Below, piece by piece: positions 54,865 through 64,000 of a stretch of DNA of 64,000 nucleotides (position 1 is the stretch's first letter; the number at the start of each line of letters is the position of its first letter). The translations under genes were made by a program, and so were the position numbers. Source of the stretch: Henckelia pumila (Eukaryota; Streptophyta; Magnoliopsida; Lamiales; Gesneriaceae); contig NC_133121.1 of assembly GCF_033568475.1 (NCBI RefSeq), forward strand, positions 194,938,664 through 195,002,663. Reading direction: 5' to 3'. Below the pieces are notes generated by a model. It did no database searches. It saw only the letters and a list, made by a program, of their open reading frames with translations, and had not been told where the DNA came from.

Positions 54865-55152
54865 CAGTTCGGAGGATCCGAGGGTCCGAACCAGATCGGA
54901 GCCAGCGAAGGAAGTTCGGGAGCTGGGGCAGATCAAACGATCCGATCAGGAGATTGGATGGTATGAACTCTCTTAGGACAGGTGTCCAAGACCAGTCAGG
55001 TGGATGACGTCATGGCTGACGTCACTAGGCCCGATCTGACAATCCGAAGAGGGATCGGACCATCCGAACTTGCATGCATGCAATGTGGATATCATGCAAA
55101 GATCGGACCGTCCGAACTAGGGATCAGACGATCCAAACTCCGTCTATAAATA
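54865..55152 (+). promoter_or_regulatory. LTR promoter: palindromic-word array and TATA box
   Basis: Five to six copies of words near GATCGGAC.RTCCGAAC (54880-55140) end directly before TATAAATA at 55145-55152. Same arrangement as in the two LTRs at 41276-41440 and 46920-47070, here on the plus strand. Confidence 0.5.
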
Positions 55153-56110
55153 GGAACGAGATTTCTCATTTAAAATGCAATGAATCCTCTCATCTCCCGT
55201 CATAGCTCTATTTTAAGGGCTTCGGGACTCTTTCTTTAAGATTTGGAGTAGTAAGTAGTATTTTTATAACAGACTGTGTCCGTAGTGGTGGCCAAGCAGT
55301 GGAGCTTTGGCGAGGTGTCCAGGGGTCGTAGCAAGGCTGTGCCCAAGCTCTGGGGCATTCGACATCAACGGGCTGATGACGGACGAAGGTATAGCTCTGG
55401 TTCCTTAGATAAAGTAGGGAGTAAGCTATAGTTTAATTAAGGCTTTTAGAGCATGATAAATGATGTTTTGCCATGTTAGATAATGCATAGTTATTATGTA
55501 TTGTAGTGCTGTATGGTAGGCTTGAAATCTAGATGGGAGCTTCTAGGATCTACCTTAGAAAGGTACGAAAGTGCTGTTCGAGATATCAAGACTGAGTATG
55601 CATGTATTATGTGTTTGCATGATTTATTTGGTTATATGGCATTATTTTATCTTCATATACGTGTCATGACTGTATATTGCATACATGAGCATATTGATCC
55701 TGTATCTTTGAAATATCCTATAGTAGTAGGGCGCTCACCCTATGAGTAATGGATGGTTGGATACGTAAGTCTTGTGCCAGGTCACCGCTATGGTTGGACA
55801 CTTATACTAGTATCAGCTCACCATTATCCATTGGGTATAGGAGCCACCTATGATGCGACAGCGTCGCGTGCTATATATCCTGGGCCCGGTCTATGAGCTT
55901 TTTTCTTGACCTGAGAGTCTTGGTGACTAGTACACTTGCATACATGCACATATAATATTGTATACTCATACTCTCGTACTGAGCGTTTTATTCTCACGTT
56001 CAGTTGTTTTGTTGTTGTTTGGACACCCCATTCGATGGGGCAGATTGCATGTAGTTCTCTTGAGGATTGAGAGGTTAGGTGATGACCAACTGTCCAAGTT
56101 GAATATTTTA

Positions 56111-56256
56111 TATTTTTCGCATTGATATTATGATTATCATTAGACCTTTGAGTTTAAGATTCTATCATTTAAGATATTATGATATTTTTCGCATTGATAT
56201 TATGATTATCATTAGACCTTTGAGTTTAAGATTCTATCATTTAAGATATTATGATA
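56111..56256. repeat. 72-bp tandem duplication
   Basis: Two apparently identical copies beginning TATTTTTCGCATTGATATTA at 56111 and 56183. Lies at the damaged 3' end of the Ty3-family LTR. Confidence 0.93.
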
Positions 56257-56439
56257 CAAGTTCTAGGATGTTTATAGGGAAAGATGTAATTTACAAAAAT
56301 ACACTTTCGGTAGACTTTCCTTGTAAAAGGGTTAAGACTTTACCCTTTGCTGCATGGAATGATATTTTTAACGATCTTGGAAGTTCTTGGTTCTGGTTTA
56401 TTAGAATGTCAAAAAGTTGTCAATGTATTCTCAATTTTT

Positions 56440-57300
56440 TTGCAAAGTAATTTTTTGATAAAAAAAGTTATACTTATGCAATGAAAACTAATATTTTTCA
56501 CATAAAAACTAATATTTTTCATGAAAAAAGTGAGATATTTTATGTCAAATCATAATTTAGAAGTAATACTTGTATCATAAAGATTAATATTTTTGAATAA
56601 GAAGTAATATTTTTATTTCAAATTAGAATACGAGAGAAGTAATACTTTTAACAAAAAAACTAATACGTTTGAAAAAAATAATAATAATTTTAACATAAAA
56701 TATTAATGTCATGTCAAATAAGCATGCATTAATTTTGACATAACATGTAAACGCATATGTTAGAAGTAATATTTTTTACAAAATATATAATACCCTTGAC
56801 AAAAAAAGTGTCAAATTAGCATACATTAGAAGTAATACATTTATCACAAAAACTAATACTTTGCACATAAAAAATAATACGTTAGACCAAAATAATAATA
56901 TTTTTATGTCAAATTAGTGTACGATAGAATCAATATTTTTATCATACAAACTAATACTTTTATCATACAAACTAATACTTTTTAAAGAAAAAATAATACT
57001 TTTTATAATCAATTAGCATACAAGGTAATATCTTTAATAGAAAAACTAATACTTTTTACAAAAAATGTAATACTTTTTATGTCAAATTCGTATAATCTAG
57101 AAATAAAAATGTTATCATAAAAAATAAAACTTTTATTAAAAAAATAATATATTTCATAAGAAAACTAATACGTTTTATATCAAATTAACATATTTTAGAA
57201 TTAATACGTATAATAGAAAAACTAATACTTTTGATCGAAAAATAACAATTTTAACAGGAAAAAAGTAATACTTTATTTTATATTTAATCATTTTGATTAT
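56440..57300. repeat. AT-rich degenerate repeat with CTAATACTTTT words
   Basis: Many irregularly spaced copies of AAAACTAATACTTTT or AAGTAATACTTTT, often next to words like ATGTCAAATTAG. No coding capacity. It looks like a decayed satellite-like or MITE-derived repeat; its borders are not defined. Confidence 0.6.
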
Positions 57301-57347
57301 AAATATTAATAGAACGTTGTATGAAGTTAGTGTTTCCATAGTAAGTT

Positions 57348-58847
57348 TGTTGCGAAATTTGTGCCCGCAAGTGTACGGTGTCAAGTTTTAATATATAGTG
57401 AGTAAAGTATCGTTCCCACGAAGAGTAAAATTGATAATTATTAAGTAATTGTAATTAGAATAGTCTAAACTTTATCTAGAAAATCAATATTTGAGATGTT
57501 TGCAGAAAAATAAAATAAACAAAGAATTTCAGCTAGCGCGCACACAACTTCAATGAAATATCAATCAGAGGAAAAATGGTCTAGAGGTTTTGATTTCACC
57601 TGGTTTCGACAACAAATACTCCTAATTAAATTATTTTCATGAATTCTATTCAATTAATAGCCTAGAACACTTAATTATATTATTTCCCTCTCCCGAGCAA
57701 CAAATAATGTGTATCAACTAAGATTCAATTCCAATATACCTATTAAAAAGTCTAATCTTAGTGATATGTGAAAAACGATGTTCTTCCTAAGGCTCCATTA
57801 ATGCTATATACTCTCCCGAGCTATATAAACAATTAACGGTGTAATTTCTATTGGTCCTATTCAAAATCCCCTCTCTTGAGTGTCAGATTTCAAATAAATA
57901 TAACAAATCAATTATTGATCAAGTAATTGAAAAGACAATCAATTCTAGAAAAACAATTAATCTACTAGAATTCAATCCAAAAATATCAAAAACTCGTAGA
58001 AGAGTCTACACCAGGTTTCATCGTTCCTATAGACTCTAAAAATTTAGTTCATAATCAAAAATAGTTGAAACCAATTCATATTCATGAAACTAGACATCAA
58101 ATCAATAATATAAATTCAAGAGAAAGAAAACAAATCCAAATATTCGATCTTCCGTGCCCGGACGATCTATCTTCGTCTTTGTTCTTTGACGTTCTTCCAA
58201 CTTGTGCAGAATTTTCTCTTCTAAAGTCTCCACTCCAAAATCTTCTCTCGATCGATCCTTGATGTGTTTCTCTCTATGCGGCGGCTTCTTCTTCAATTAT
58301 GTGCCAAAGAATCCCTTTTATATGCTTCAAATCCAATAAATAAAAGCCCACGAAAGTCCGAAATGTTCCTTCGTGAAAAACCAAAAAAGCCGACTTTCGT
58401 GATGGCGCGCCCGCTCCTGAAGAGAGGGGCTCCCGCGCATGTGATTTTGTCTAATGGATGCTCAAAATTTCTCAACCGCCGTGCCCGCGCAATAAGATAG
58501 GCGCGCCCGCGCATGCCTCTCGTGTATGAAAATCTGCATCGCGCGACAATTTTCAAAAAATCATATCTCACAATCTAACCGTCGGATTGAGCTGAAATTT
58601 TGACAGAAGCTTTAAAAATCCTATACTGTATTATGAACAGTGAAGATTGGATTTTGTTGCTTCAAGAATTCCCAGTAATTTTCTGAATTCGATACTCCAT
58701 AATGCATCCTTTCGCTTCTTCTTGCTACTTTTGCGTCAATCCTTGCAACTCACAAAAACAACAACTAATACACATAATATCCACTCGATACATCACACAA
58801 GTCAAGCCAAATCATATATAAATTAAGTGCATAAATTGCACTTACCA
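57348..58847 (-). repeat. 3' LTR of the Athila-type element
   Basis: 1500 bp. On the minus strand it runs from TGGTAAGTGCAATTTATG (58847) to GCAACA (57348). It has a TATATAAAAGGG-like promoter at 58316-58323 and a GC-rich word array upstream (58400-58520). 5 bp left of it are AAGTT; the partner duplication is lost. Confidence 0.82.
58316..58520 (-). promoter_or_regulatory. Athila LTR promoter: TATA box and GC-rich words
   Basis: Minus-strand ATATAAAA at 58316-58323. Upstream at 58400-58520 are words such as GCGCGGGCGCGCC and GCGCGGGAGCC in AT-rich surroundings, as in the Ty3 LTRs at 3205-3352 and 7247-7372. Confidence 0.42.
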
Positions 58848-60131
58848 AATTCCCTCAAACTTAGATTTTTTCTAGTCCCGAGCAAAGCAAGAATGAGTAA
58901 TCTATCGGCCTCCGAATTTTTTATTCCCAAAACTCAATTCGCATGTAGGCTAATTTTCTCAAGAGTTCTTGTGTGTGTGTGATTTCGCCAGTCTCATCTA
59001 CCCACCCAAATTTCGATAAAATCATGCAATCCATAAGCTTCACAGATTCATTAATCCCGTCCTCAAGTTTAAAACACTCTCCACCAAGTTCAACTTCTAA
59101 TTGCACAGATCAACATGACTTTTTCGGTTAACATTAGGCTCAAGTATAATCAGCAGGAGATAAGCATCCATATGTATATCCAATGTAAACAAGGACTCAG
59201 GATTCAAAGGAAAGGGAATTGAATATTTTCAATTTGTGCAGGATGATGAGTAGCTAATTTTTTTTTTATTTGCATTGACATTAGTCTTGGCTTTCTTCTA
59301 CTCCATACATCTCCATCTTTATGCCTTGTATTTGAACTAGAATTTCAATCCATTTTTTTTTCTTTTCAAGGCCTCCCCTCACCTTACTTTCTCCGCCATT
59401 ACTTTTCTTTGAACTTTTTAGCTACTCAATTTGTTTTGGATTTTTCATGATTTATATGAGTAACAAATGAATAATGGCTAAAAAGGCTCAACGAATTCAA
59501 AAAGGCCTAAATCACTTCTGTGCTCTTAAAAATATACCTCAGTTTCAAGTAAAAATCACAAGAGTTAAGAATCAAATCCTCTAATCCACATCACAAATCC
59601 ACATAATTTTTATCTAATTGCTAGGAGTATAAAAAATCATGGCATTCTTGCATGTAAGTGAGAACTCAAGATTAAATATTGTTAACATGAACTTTTCAAC
59701 ACAAAAAATTATTTTCATCATAGGCCAACACAAGTACACATCATTTATTCAGCTCAAACTAACTCATGAAAAATTTTCAAAATTTTCAGAATTTTTTAAA
59801 CACCCCCAAAACTTAAACCGTGCATTGCCCTCAATGTACAAGATTAAATTAAAACAAGAACACGCACCTTGGGTACCAAGCGTTTGTACTCGAAACCATC
59901 TTAATCACTCAAAGCTCTTCATGCAGGGGTGTCTATTAAACTTTCATTTCTTCATCTTTCTACCTACACAACTCAAAAGTATTATTGATGTCTAGTCTCG
60001 TTATGCTAAAAAAAATGAAACAAAAACAACTAAAATAAACAAATAAAAATAAATCAAATAAATAAAAATAGCTTGGGTTGCCTCCCAAGAAGCGCTTAGT
60101 TTATAGTCCATAGCCCGACTATACTCTGGTT
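58848..60131 (-). other. Athila 3' spacer
   Basis: No recognised protein domain between the protease frame and the 3' LTR. 60070-60110 holds the AGCGCTTCTTGGGAGGCAAC word (minus strand) typical of the end of Athila pol. A 61-codon frame at 58921-59106 is unrecognised. RT to integrase have been deleted from this interval. Confidence 0.6.
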
Positions 60132-60656
60132 CTAGCCCGTTTCAGCCTTGTTGGAGGATTTTCCCTTTTCCTTCACCCTCCAAACATACTCAACGATCCT
60201 CTTAAACTTCGATTTCTTTTTTTTTTTCTTCTTCTTTGGCACCTTCGGATCATTCTCTCTTGGCAATTCTACTTTTCTCTCGACTTCATAACAACTCTCC
60301 ATCTTCTTTGATTGTTCAATCAGGAACAACTTCTCTGTGGATGGATTTTCAGCCTCCTTGAACACATTAAAAGTAACTTTCTCAGCATCTACACCCATAG
60401 TCAACACATCTTTTTTAACATCTATCTTGGCGTCAGCAGTAGCCAAGAATGGTCGCCCCAAAATCAATGGCAAATTTTCATCCTCCTCCATATCTAGCAC
60501 TACAAAATCCATAGAAAAAATAAATTTATCTATTTTTACCAGAACATCCTCAATGATTCCAAGAGGATATGTGATAGATCTTTCAGTTAGCTGCAACATG
60601 ATTGTTGTGGGCTTCACCTCGCCAAGTCCCAAGCTCCTAAAAACAGATAAATACAT
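60132..60656 (-). pseudogene. Athila aspartic protease region
   Basis: Encodes LGLGEVKPTTIMLQLTERS, YPLGIIEDVLVKIDKF and LILGRPFLATADAKIDV, the retropepsin-like domain that usually follows gag in Athila polyproteins. The catalytic DTG lies in an earlier frame segment not well preserved. A lysine-rich tail (KKKKKKKK) follows and the frame ends at 60132 where RT would be expected. Confidence 0.82.
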
Positions 60657-60817
60657 TAAGTTAATACTAGCTCCTAGATCACATAATGCTTTATTAAAAT
60701 TAGAAGAACTAATAATGCAAGGAATTGTAAAACTCCCTGGATCTTTTGTGGTAACTTCTTTTGCAGGATAGCACTACACTCTTCAGTCAAGTTCACAGTC
60801 TCGAACTCCTCCAACTT

Positions 60818-62445
60818 TCACTTCTTAGACATCACATCTTTCAAGAATTTAGCATAATTTGGCATTTCCAGCAAAGCATCAGCAAACGAAATATTGATGT
60901 TTCTTGAAGATATCAAGAAACTTGGAAAACTGTTCATCCAACACTTTTTTCTTGAATCTCCGTGGGTATAGAAGCTTCGTCTTAAACATTGGTTTCTCTT
61001 CAGATTCACCCTTTGACTCCATGTGCTTACTCTTACCACTCTTGCTATCAGCAACTTCAGCTTCTTCGAAATTCTTCTCCTCTTCAACTTCAGCTTTTGA
61101 CTCATTGACTCCAACTTCTTTTCCACTTCTCAACTCAATGGCCTTGCAATGTTCAATGAGATTTACTTCTGTATTACTTGGAAACTGACCTCGATTATTA
61201 CTTTAAATGCATTCGCCAGCTGCCCAATTTGAGTCTCCATAGATTTCATCATGGCACCCATATTGACCACATGAGTCTCCAAGCTATCGAGACAATTTTC
61301 AGTCCTTGCCATCCTTTTACCAGATTCCTGCACAAAAGTACTAACCACATCCTCCAGAGAAGGCTTCCCTTCCCCTTTATTTGCATAAGAAAAATTTTCA
61401 TGATCACGCAATTCAGGATGATAAGAATTTGGGAAAGGGTTACCTCGATAGCTTCCATAACCTCTTTGGTTGATGTACTGAGCTTGTCCAGGAGGATAAT
61501 ATTTCTCAATGGAGATTGACACACATGCTGAATCTGCGACATTCACCTTGTTTAATGCAGCCACTTGTGTCGTCAAAGCAGATAATTAGGCAGTGATAGA
61601 TGTGAGAGGATCAACGTTATACTCTCCAGCAGGCTTCTTAAATCCCATTCGCTCCGATGGCCATTGAAAACTGTTGATGGTCATCTATTCCAGCATGTCA
61701 TAAGCTTGAATGGGATCTTTGAAAAGATTGTTCCCCCAGCTGCAGAATCCACTGACATCCTTGTAGGCGTGTTCAAACCATTGTAGAAAAGCTCGATTTC
61801 TTCCCAATCTGCAAAATTATGGTTAGGACAACGTCTAAGTAAATCCTTATACCTTTCCCAGGATTCGTAAAGTTGTTCAGAATCCATCTGCCTGAAAGTT
61901 CTTATTTCTATCTTCAGTTGGGTGGACTTGGCAGGTGAAAAATATTTCTCCAGGAACTTGACTGCCATCTCTTCCCAAGTAGTAATGCTTCCTAGTGGCA
62001 GTGATTGGAGCCAGCTCCGCGCCTGATCCCTGAGAGAAAAAGAAAACAAGCGTAAACGTATAATATCCTCAGACACACCATTCATTTTTACCGTGTCGGT
62101 TATCTCCAAGAAAGTCCACAGGTGTAGATGAGGATCAGCAGTTGCACTCCCATTAAATTGGTTCTGTTGAACCATGTTGATCAACGCCGGCTTCAGTTCA
62201 AAATTGTTGGCGTTAATGGTCCCTCGAGCGATTCCAGAATAGTGAGCCTGGATTATCGGCCGGAAGTGATCTCTAATTGGCACCACAGGAGGTTGTTGTA
62301 TTTCTTCTTCAGCCATGTTCCTTACTTCTTCTATTCTCGCTCTTCTCAAATCACGTGCAGTTCGCTCAATCTCCGGATCATAAAGTAGTGAATTTGCACT
62401 TTGAGATCTTCGCATGAACTGCAATAAAAAACAGAAAGAGCTCAA
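60818..62445 (-). pseudogene. Athila gag, broken into frames
   Basis: 61681-62445 holds the retrotransposon-gag domain: FELKPALINMVQQNQFNG, LHLWTFLEITDTVK, RLRLFSFSLRDQARSWLQSL, EKYFSPAKSTQLK. A shift near 61690 follows. 61163-61576 carries the Athila linker (QIGQLANAF), and 60879-61133 continues with an acidic stretch and KTKLLYPRRFKKKVLDEQF. At least two frameshifts or stops make it inactive. Confidence 0.85.
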
Positions 62446-62530
62446 TAAGTAACTTAAATTAAAATAAATAAAAGCTCTAAATTAAAACTTAGGCTAATTG
62501 GTAACAAGACTAAAAAAAATCTAAAATTAC

Positions 62531-62548
62531 TCCCCGGCAACGGCGCCA
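62531..62548 (-). other. Primer-binding site (tRNA-Asp type)
   Basis: Minus strand TGGCGCCGTTGCCGGGGA, the primer site widely seen in Athila-lineage elements. It lies a few bases from the LTR end at 62555 and fixes the element's direction. Confidence 0.9.
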
Positions 62549-62554
62549 AAAACT

Positions 62555-62755
62555 TGTTGCGAAATTTGTGCCCGCAAGTGCACGATGTCAAGTTTTAATA
62601 TATAGTGAGTAAAATATCGTTCCCACGAGGAGTAAAATTTATAATTATTTAGTACTTGTAATTAGAATAGTCTAAAGTTTATCTAGAAAATCAATATTTG
62701 ATATGTTTTCAGAAAAATAAAATAAACAAAGAATTTCAGCTAGCGCACACTGGTA
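62555..62755 (-). repeat. 5' LTR of the Athila element, truncated
   Basis: Matches 57348-57540 closely through AATTTCAGCTAGCGC and then stops at about 62755. The rest of the LTR is replaced by a different Athila-like LTR. Confidence 0.85.
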
Positions 62756-64000
62756 GCGCTTAGTCGTGTCACGCCCAAATTAACCCAACTCAGATTAAAC
62801 AATTAAACATGTAGTAGCAAGAGTAGGGATCGTTCCCACGAGGAAAGTAAAATTTATTTGTGTTCTTAAAAAAATACTAAAAATAAATAAAAGGGAATTT
62901 GGGAATTTAAAAACTACTAAGCAAGAATTAAAATAAGAAAGATCAATAAATTAAAAATACTTGGTATCGGTCGACTACACCCTTGAAATTATTCATTCGA
63001 TCATGATTCCCTAAAAATATTTAATTCTCATTGAATATTCACCATTGGAAATTTAATTCCTGTTTCACCTTAATTTTAGTTAACTAGACACAAGCGTTCT
63101 AAGTTAACCCTTACCAATGAATTAACCCAATACAAGCGATTAGATTTAAACCCACGGTAGCATTCAAACTAGCAAAACTGATAAACCTAGACAACACATA
63201 CACAAGCGGATGTATTTAGCCTAGTCAATTATTATCCCTACAATTCATAAACTCACAAGAGAACGATTATTAATTGTAGTTGCTTCGCAAATTAGTTGAT
63301 TCAAACAATTACGAATTTGAATTCTAATTTAGCATTAGATTGTATAGCGAAATCACAGGCCTTATAATCTCACACACAAGCATGGAAATCGAATCTGAAC
63401 AACTCTTGATACTCAATTCGAATTAAAAAAATAAAAACTGAATCTCACAAATTAAATAAATTCAAAGGTTTCGTCTTCCTCAACCAAGAATAAAAACTAG
63501 AAAATTAAAAACTAAGAACAAAGAAGAACTTAGCCGCCTCCAGATGAATTTCTTCTGCTTCAGCCGTCTCTGCATTTCTCTCTCATCTCCTCTCCTTATT
63601 TTGTGTATAAATATTTGTATTTATATTGCTTTGAAAAGCCCACGAAATAAAACCCGCAAAATAATAGTTTTAAGATGTCGAAATTCCAAAATCGCGATGG
63701 CGCGGGCGCTCAATTCTATCGCACGGGCGCGCCACCTCTTCGCATCTTGCATTCTTCGGAGTGGCGCGGGCGCACCACATTCCTGCGCGGGCGCGTGGAT
63801 CTCACGCATAAATTCCTTGTTTGCTACAGACCATTGCGCGGGCGCTCAATTCTATCGTGCGGGCGCTCCTAGCCTACGTATTTTATTCTCCAAAGATTTC
63901 CCAGACCGCACGGGTGTGCCTCAATATCGAGCGGGCGCACCTTGCCTTCGCATAGCTTCCTGTCTCGAAAATTCCTTGGGCGCGTTGTTTCTTAATCAAA
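62756..64000 (-). repeat. Second Athila-like LTR fragment, cut by the window end
   Basis: Starts with GGTAGCGCTTAGTCGTGTCACGCCC and shares with the neighbouring Athila LTR only the GGATCGTTCCCACGAGGAAAGT-like word and general layout. It has a minus-strand TATAAATA at 63618-63625 and a GC-rich word array (GCGCGGGCGC, eight or more copies) at 63690-63990. No coding frame is credible. Confidence 0.65.

Larger units (their letters stand above)
54712..56290 (+). mobile_element. LTR related to the 40153-47262 Ty3 family, solo or truncated
   Basis: Starts TGTAGTAGCTCGGTTCCATTTTACAAGATTAAG, the same start as that family's LTR on its own strand. It shares the TATAAATA region (55145-55152), the stretch with GACTGTGTCCG, GGTATAGCTCTGGTTCC and CTAGATGGGAGCTTCTAGG, and the final part near 56040-56090. 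The 3' end is altered by a 72-bp tandem duplication and cannot be fixed; no primer site or internal region follows. Confidence 0.78.
57348..62755 (-). mobile_element. Athila-type Ty3 element with gag and protease only
   Basis: A left LTR (57348-58847) and a partial right LTR (62555-62755) share TGTTGCGAAATTTGTGCCCG. The minus-strand primer site TGGCGCCGTTGCCGGGGA (62531-62548) is the tRNA-Asp type characteristic of Athila-lineage elements. Gag and protease frames follow on the minus strand. After protease the sequence jumps to the AGCGCTTCTTGGGAGGCAAC word usually found near the end of Athila pol; RT, RNase H and integrase are missing. The purine tract TTTGAGGGAATT abuts the left LTR. Confidence 0.87.

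Overview
This is nuclear DNA of a flowering plant. It holds one spliced host gene with GT/AG introns, degenerate 5S rDNA, Ty1/copia and Ty3/gypsy LTR retrotransposons, hAT-type MITEs, a small Helitron and an integrated pararetrovirus. The repeat families suggest a eudicot, perhaps an asterid, but that is a weak inference. There are no bacterial-style operons. Almost everything outside one gene is transposable-element or viral debris, often nested.

Layout. 1-1028: LTR-retrotransposon-like fragment. 1029-2648: remnant of a tandem 5S rDNA array (three degenerate 5S copies, minus strand), cut by a decayed Ty3 element (2649-7502, minus). That element is fused at 7502/7503 to the 3' end of another Ty3 element and its long LTR (7503-12426). 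This LTR contains three hAT-type MITEs, two of them nested, and is followed by a 239-bp Helitron (12427-12665).

13483-32209 (minus): a 15-exon gene for a 1022-residue membrane-anchored calcineurin-like metallophosphoesterase. The reconstructed reading frame is intact. Its ninth intron is 12.2 kb long because it holds a three-level nest of LTR retrotransposons: copia A (16742-27642), containing LTR element B (20029-25877), containing copia C (21129-24948). Each insertion has a 5-bp target duplication, perfect for B and C and 4/5 for A. Element B carries a captured fragment of a host PDS5 (sister-chromatid cohesion) coding sequence. Copia C lacks nearly all of reverse transcriptase through an in-frame deletion.

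33790-52515 (minus): a nearly full-length, circularly permuted, decayed endogenous pararetrovirus (Caulimoviridae-like), with order PR-RT-RH, transactivator-like ORF, promoter/leader, small ORF, tRNA primer site, movement protein, coat protein. It is split by a solo LTR (37531-48487, TSD GTTAC), which is itself split by a non-autonomous Ty3 element (40153-47262).

52516-64000: RPL19 and Mpv17/PMP22 gene fragments (plus strand), a further LTR related to the 40153-47262 element, an AT-rich degenerate repeat, and an Athila-type Ty3 element (57348-62755, minus) keeping gag and protease but not RT/IN. Its 5' LTR is cut and joined to a second Athila-like LTR running off the window.

The metallophosphoesterase gene is the only likely functional protein gene. 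The most interesting features are the nested insertions, the PDS5 capture, the split virus, and a recurring promoter design in the LTRs: arrays of short palindromic or GC-rich words just upstream of TATA boxes in several unrelated LTR families. All similarity calls were made by eye.
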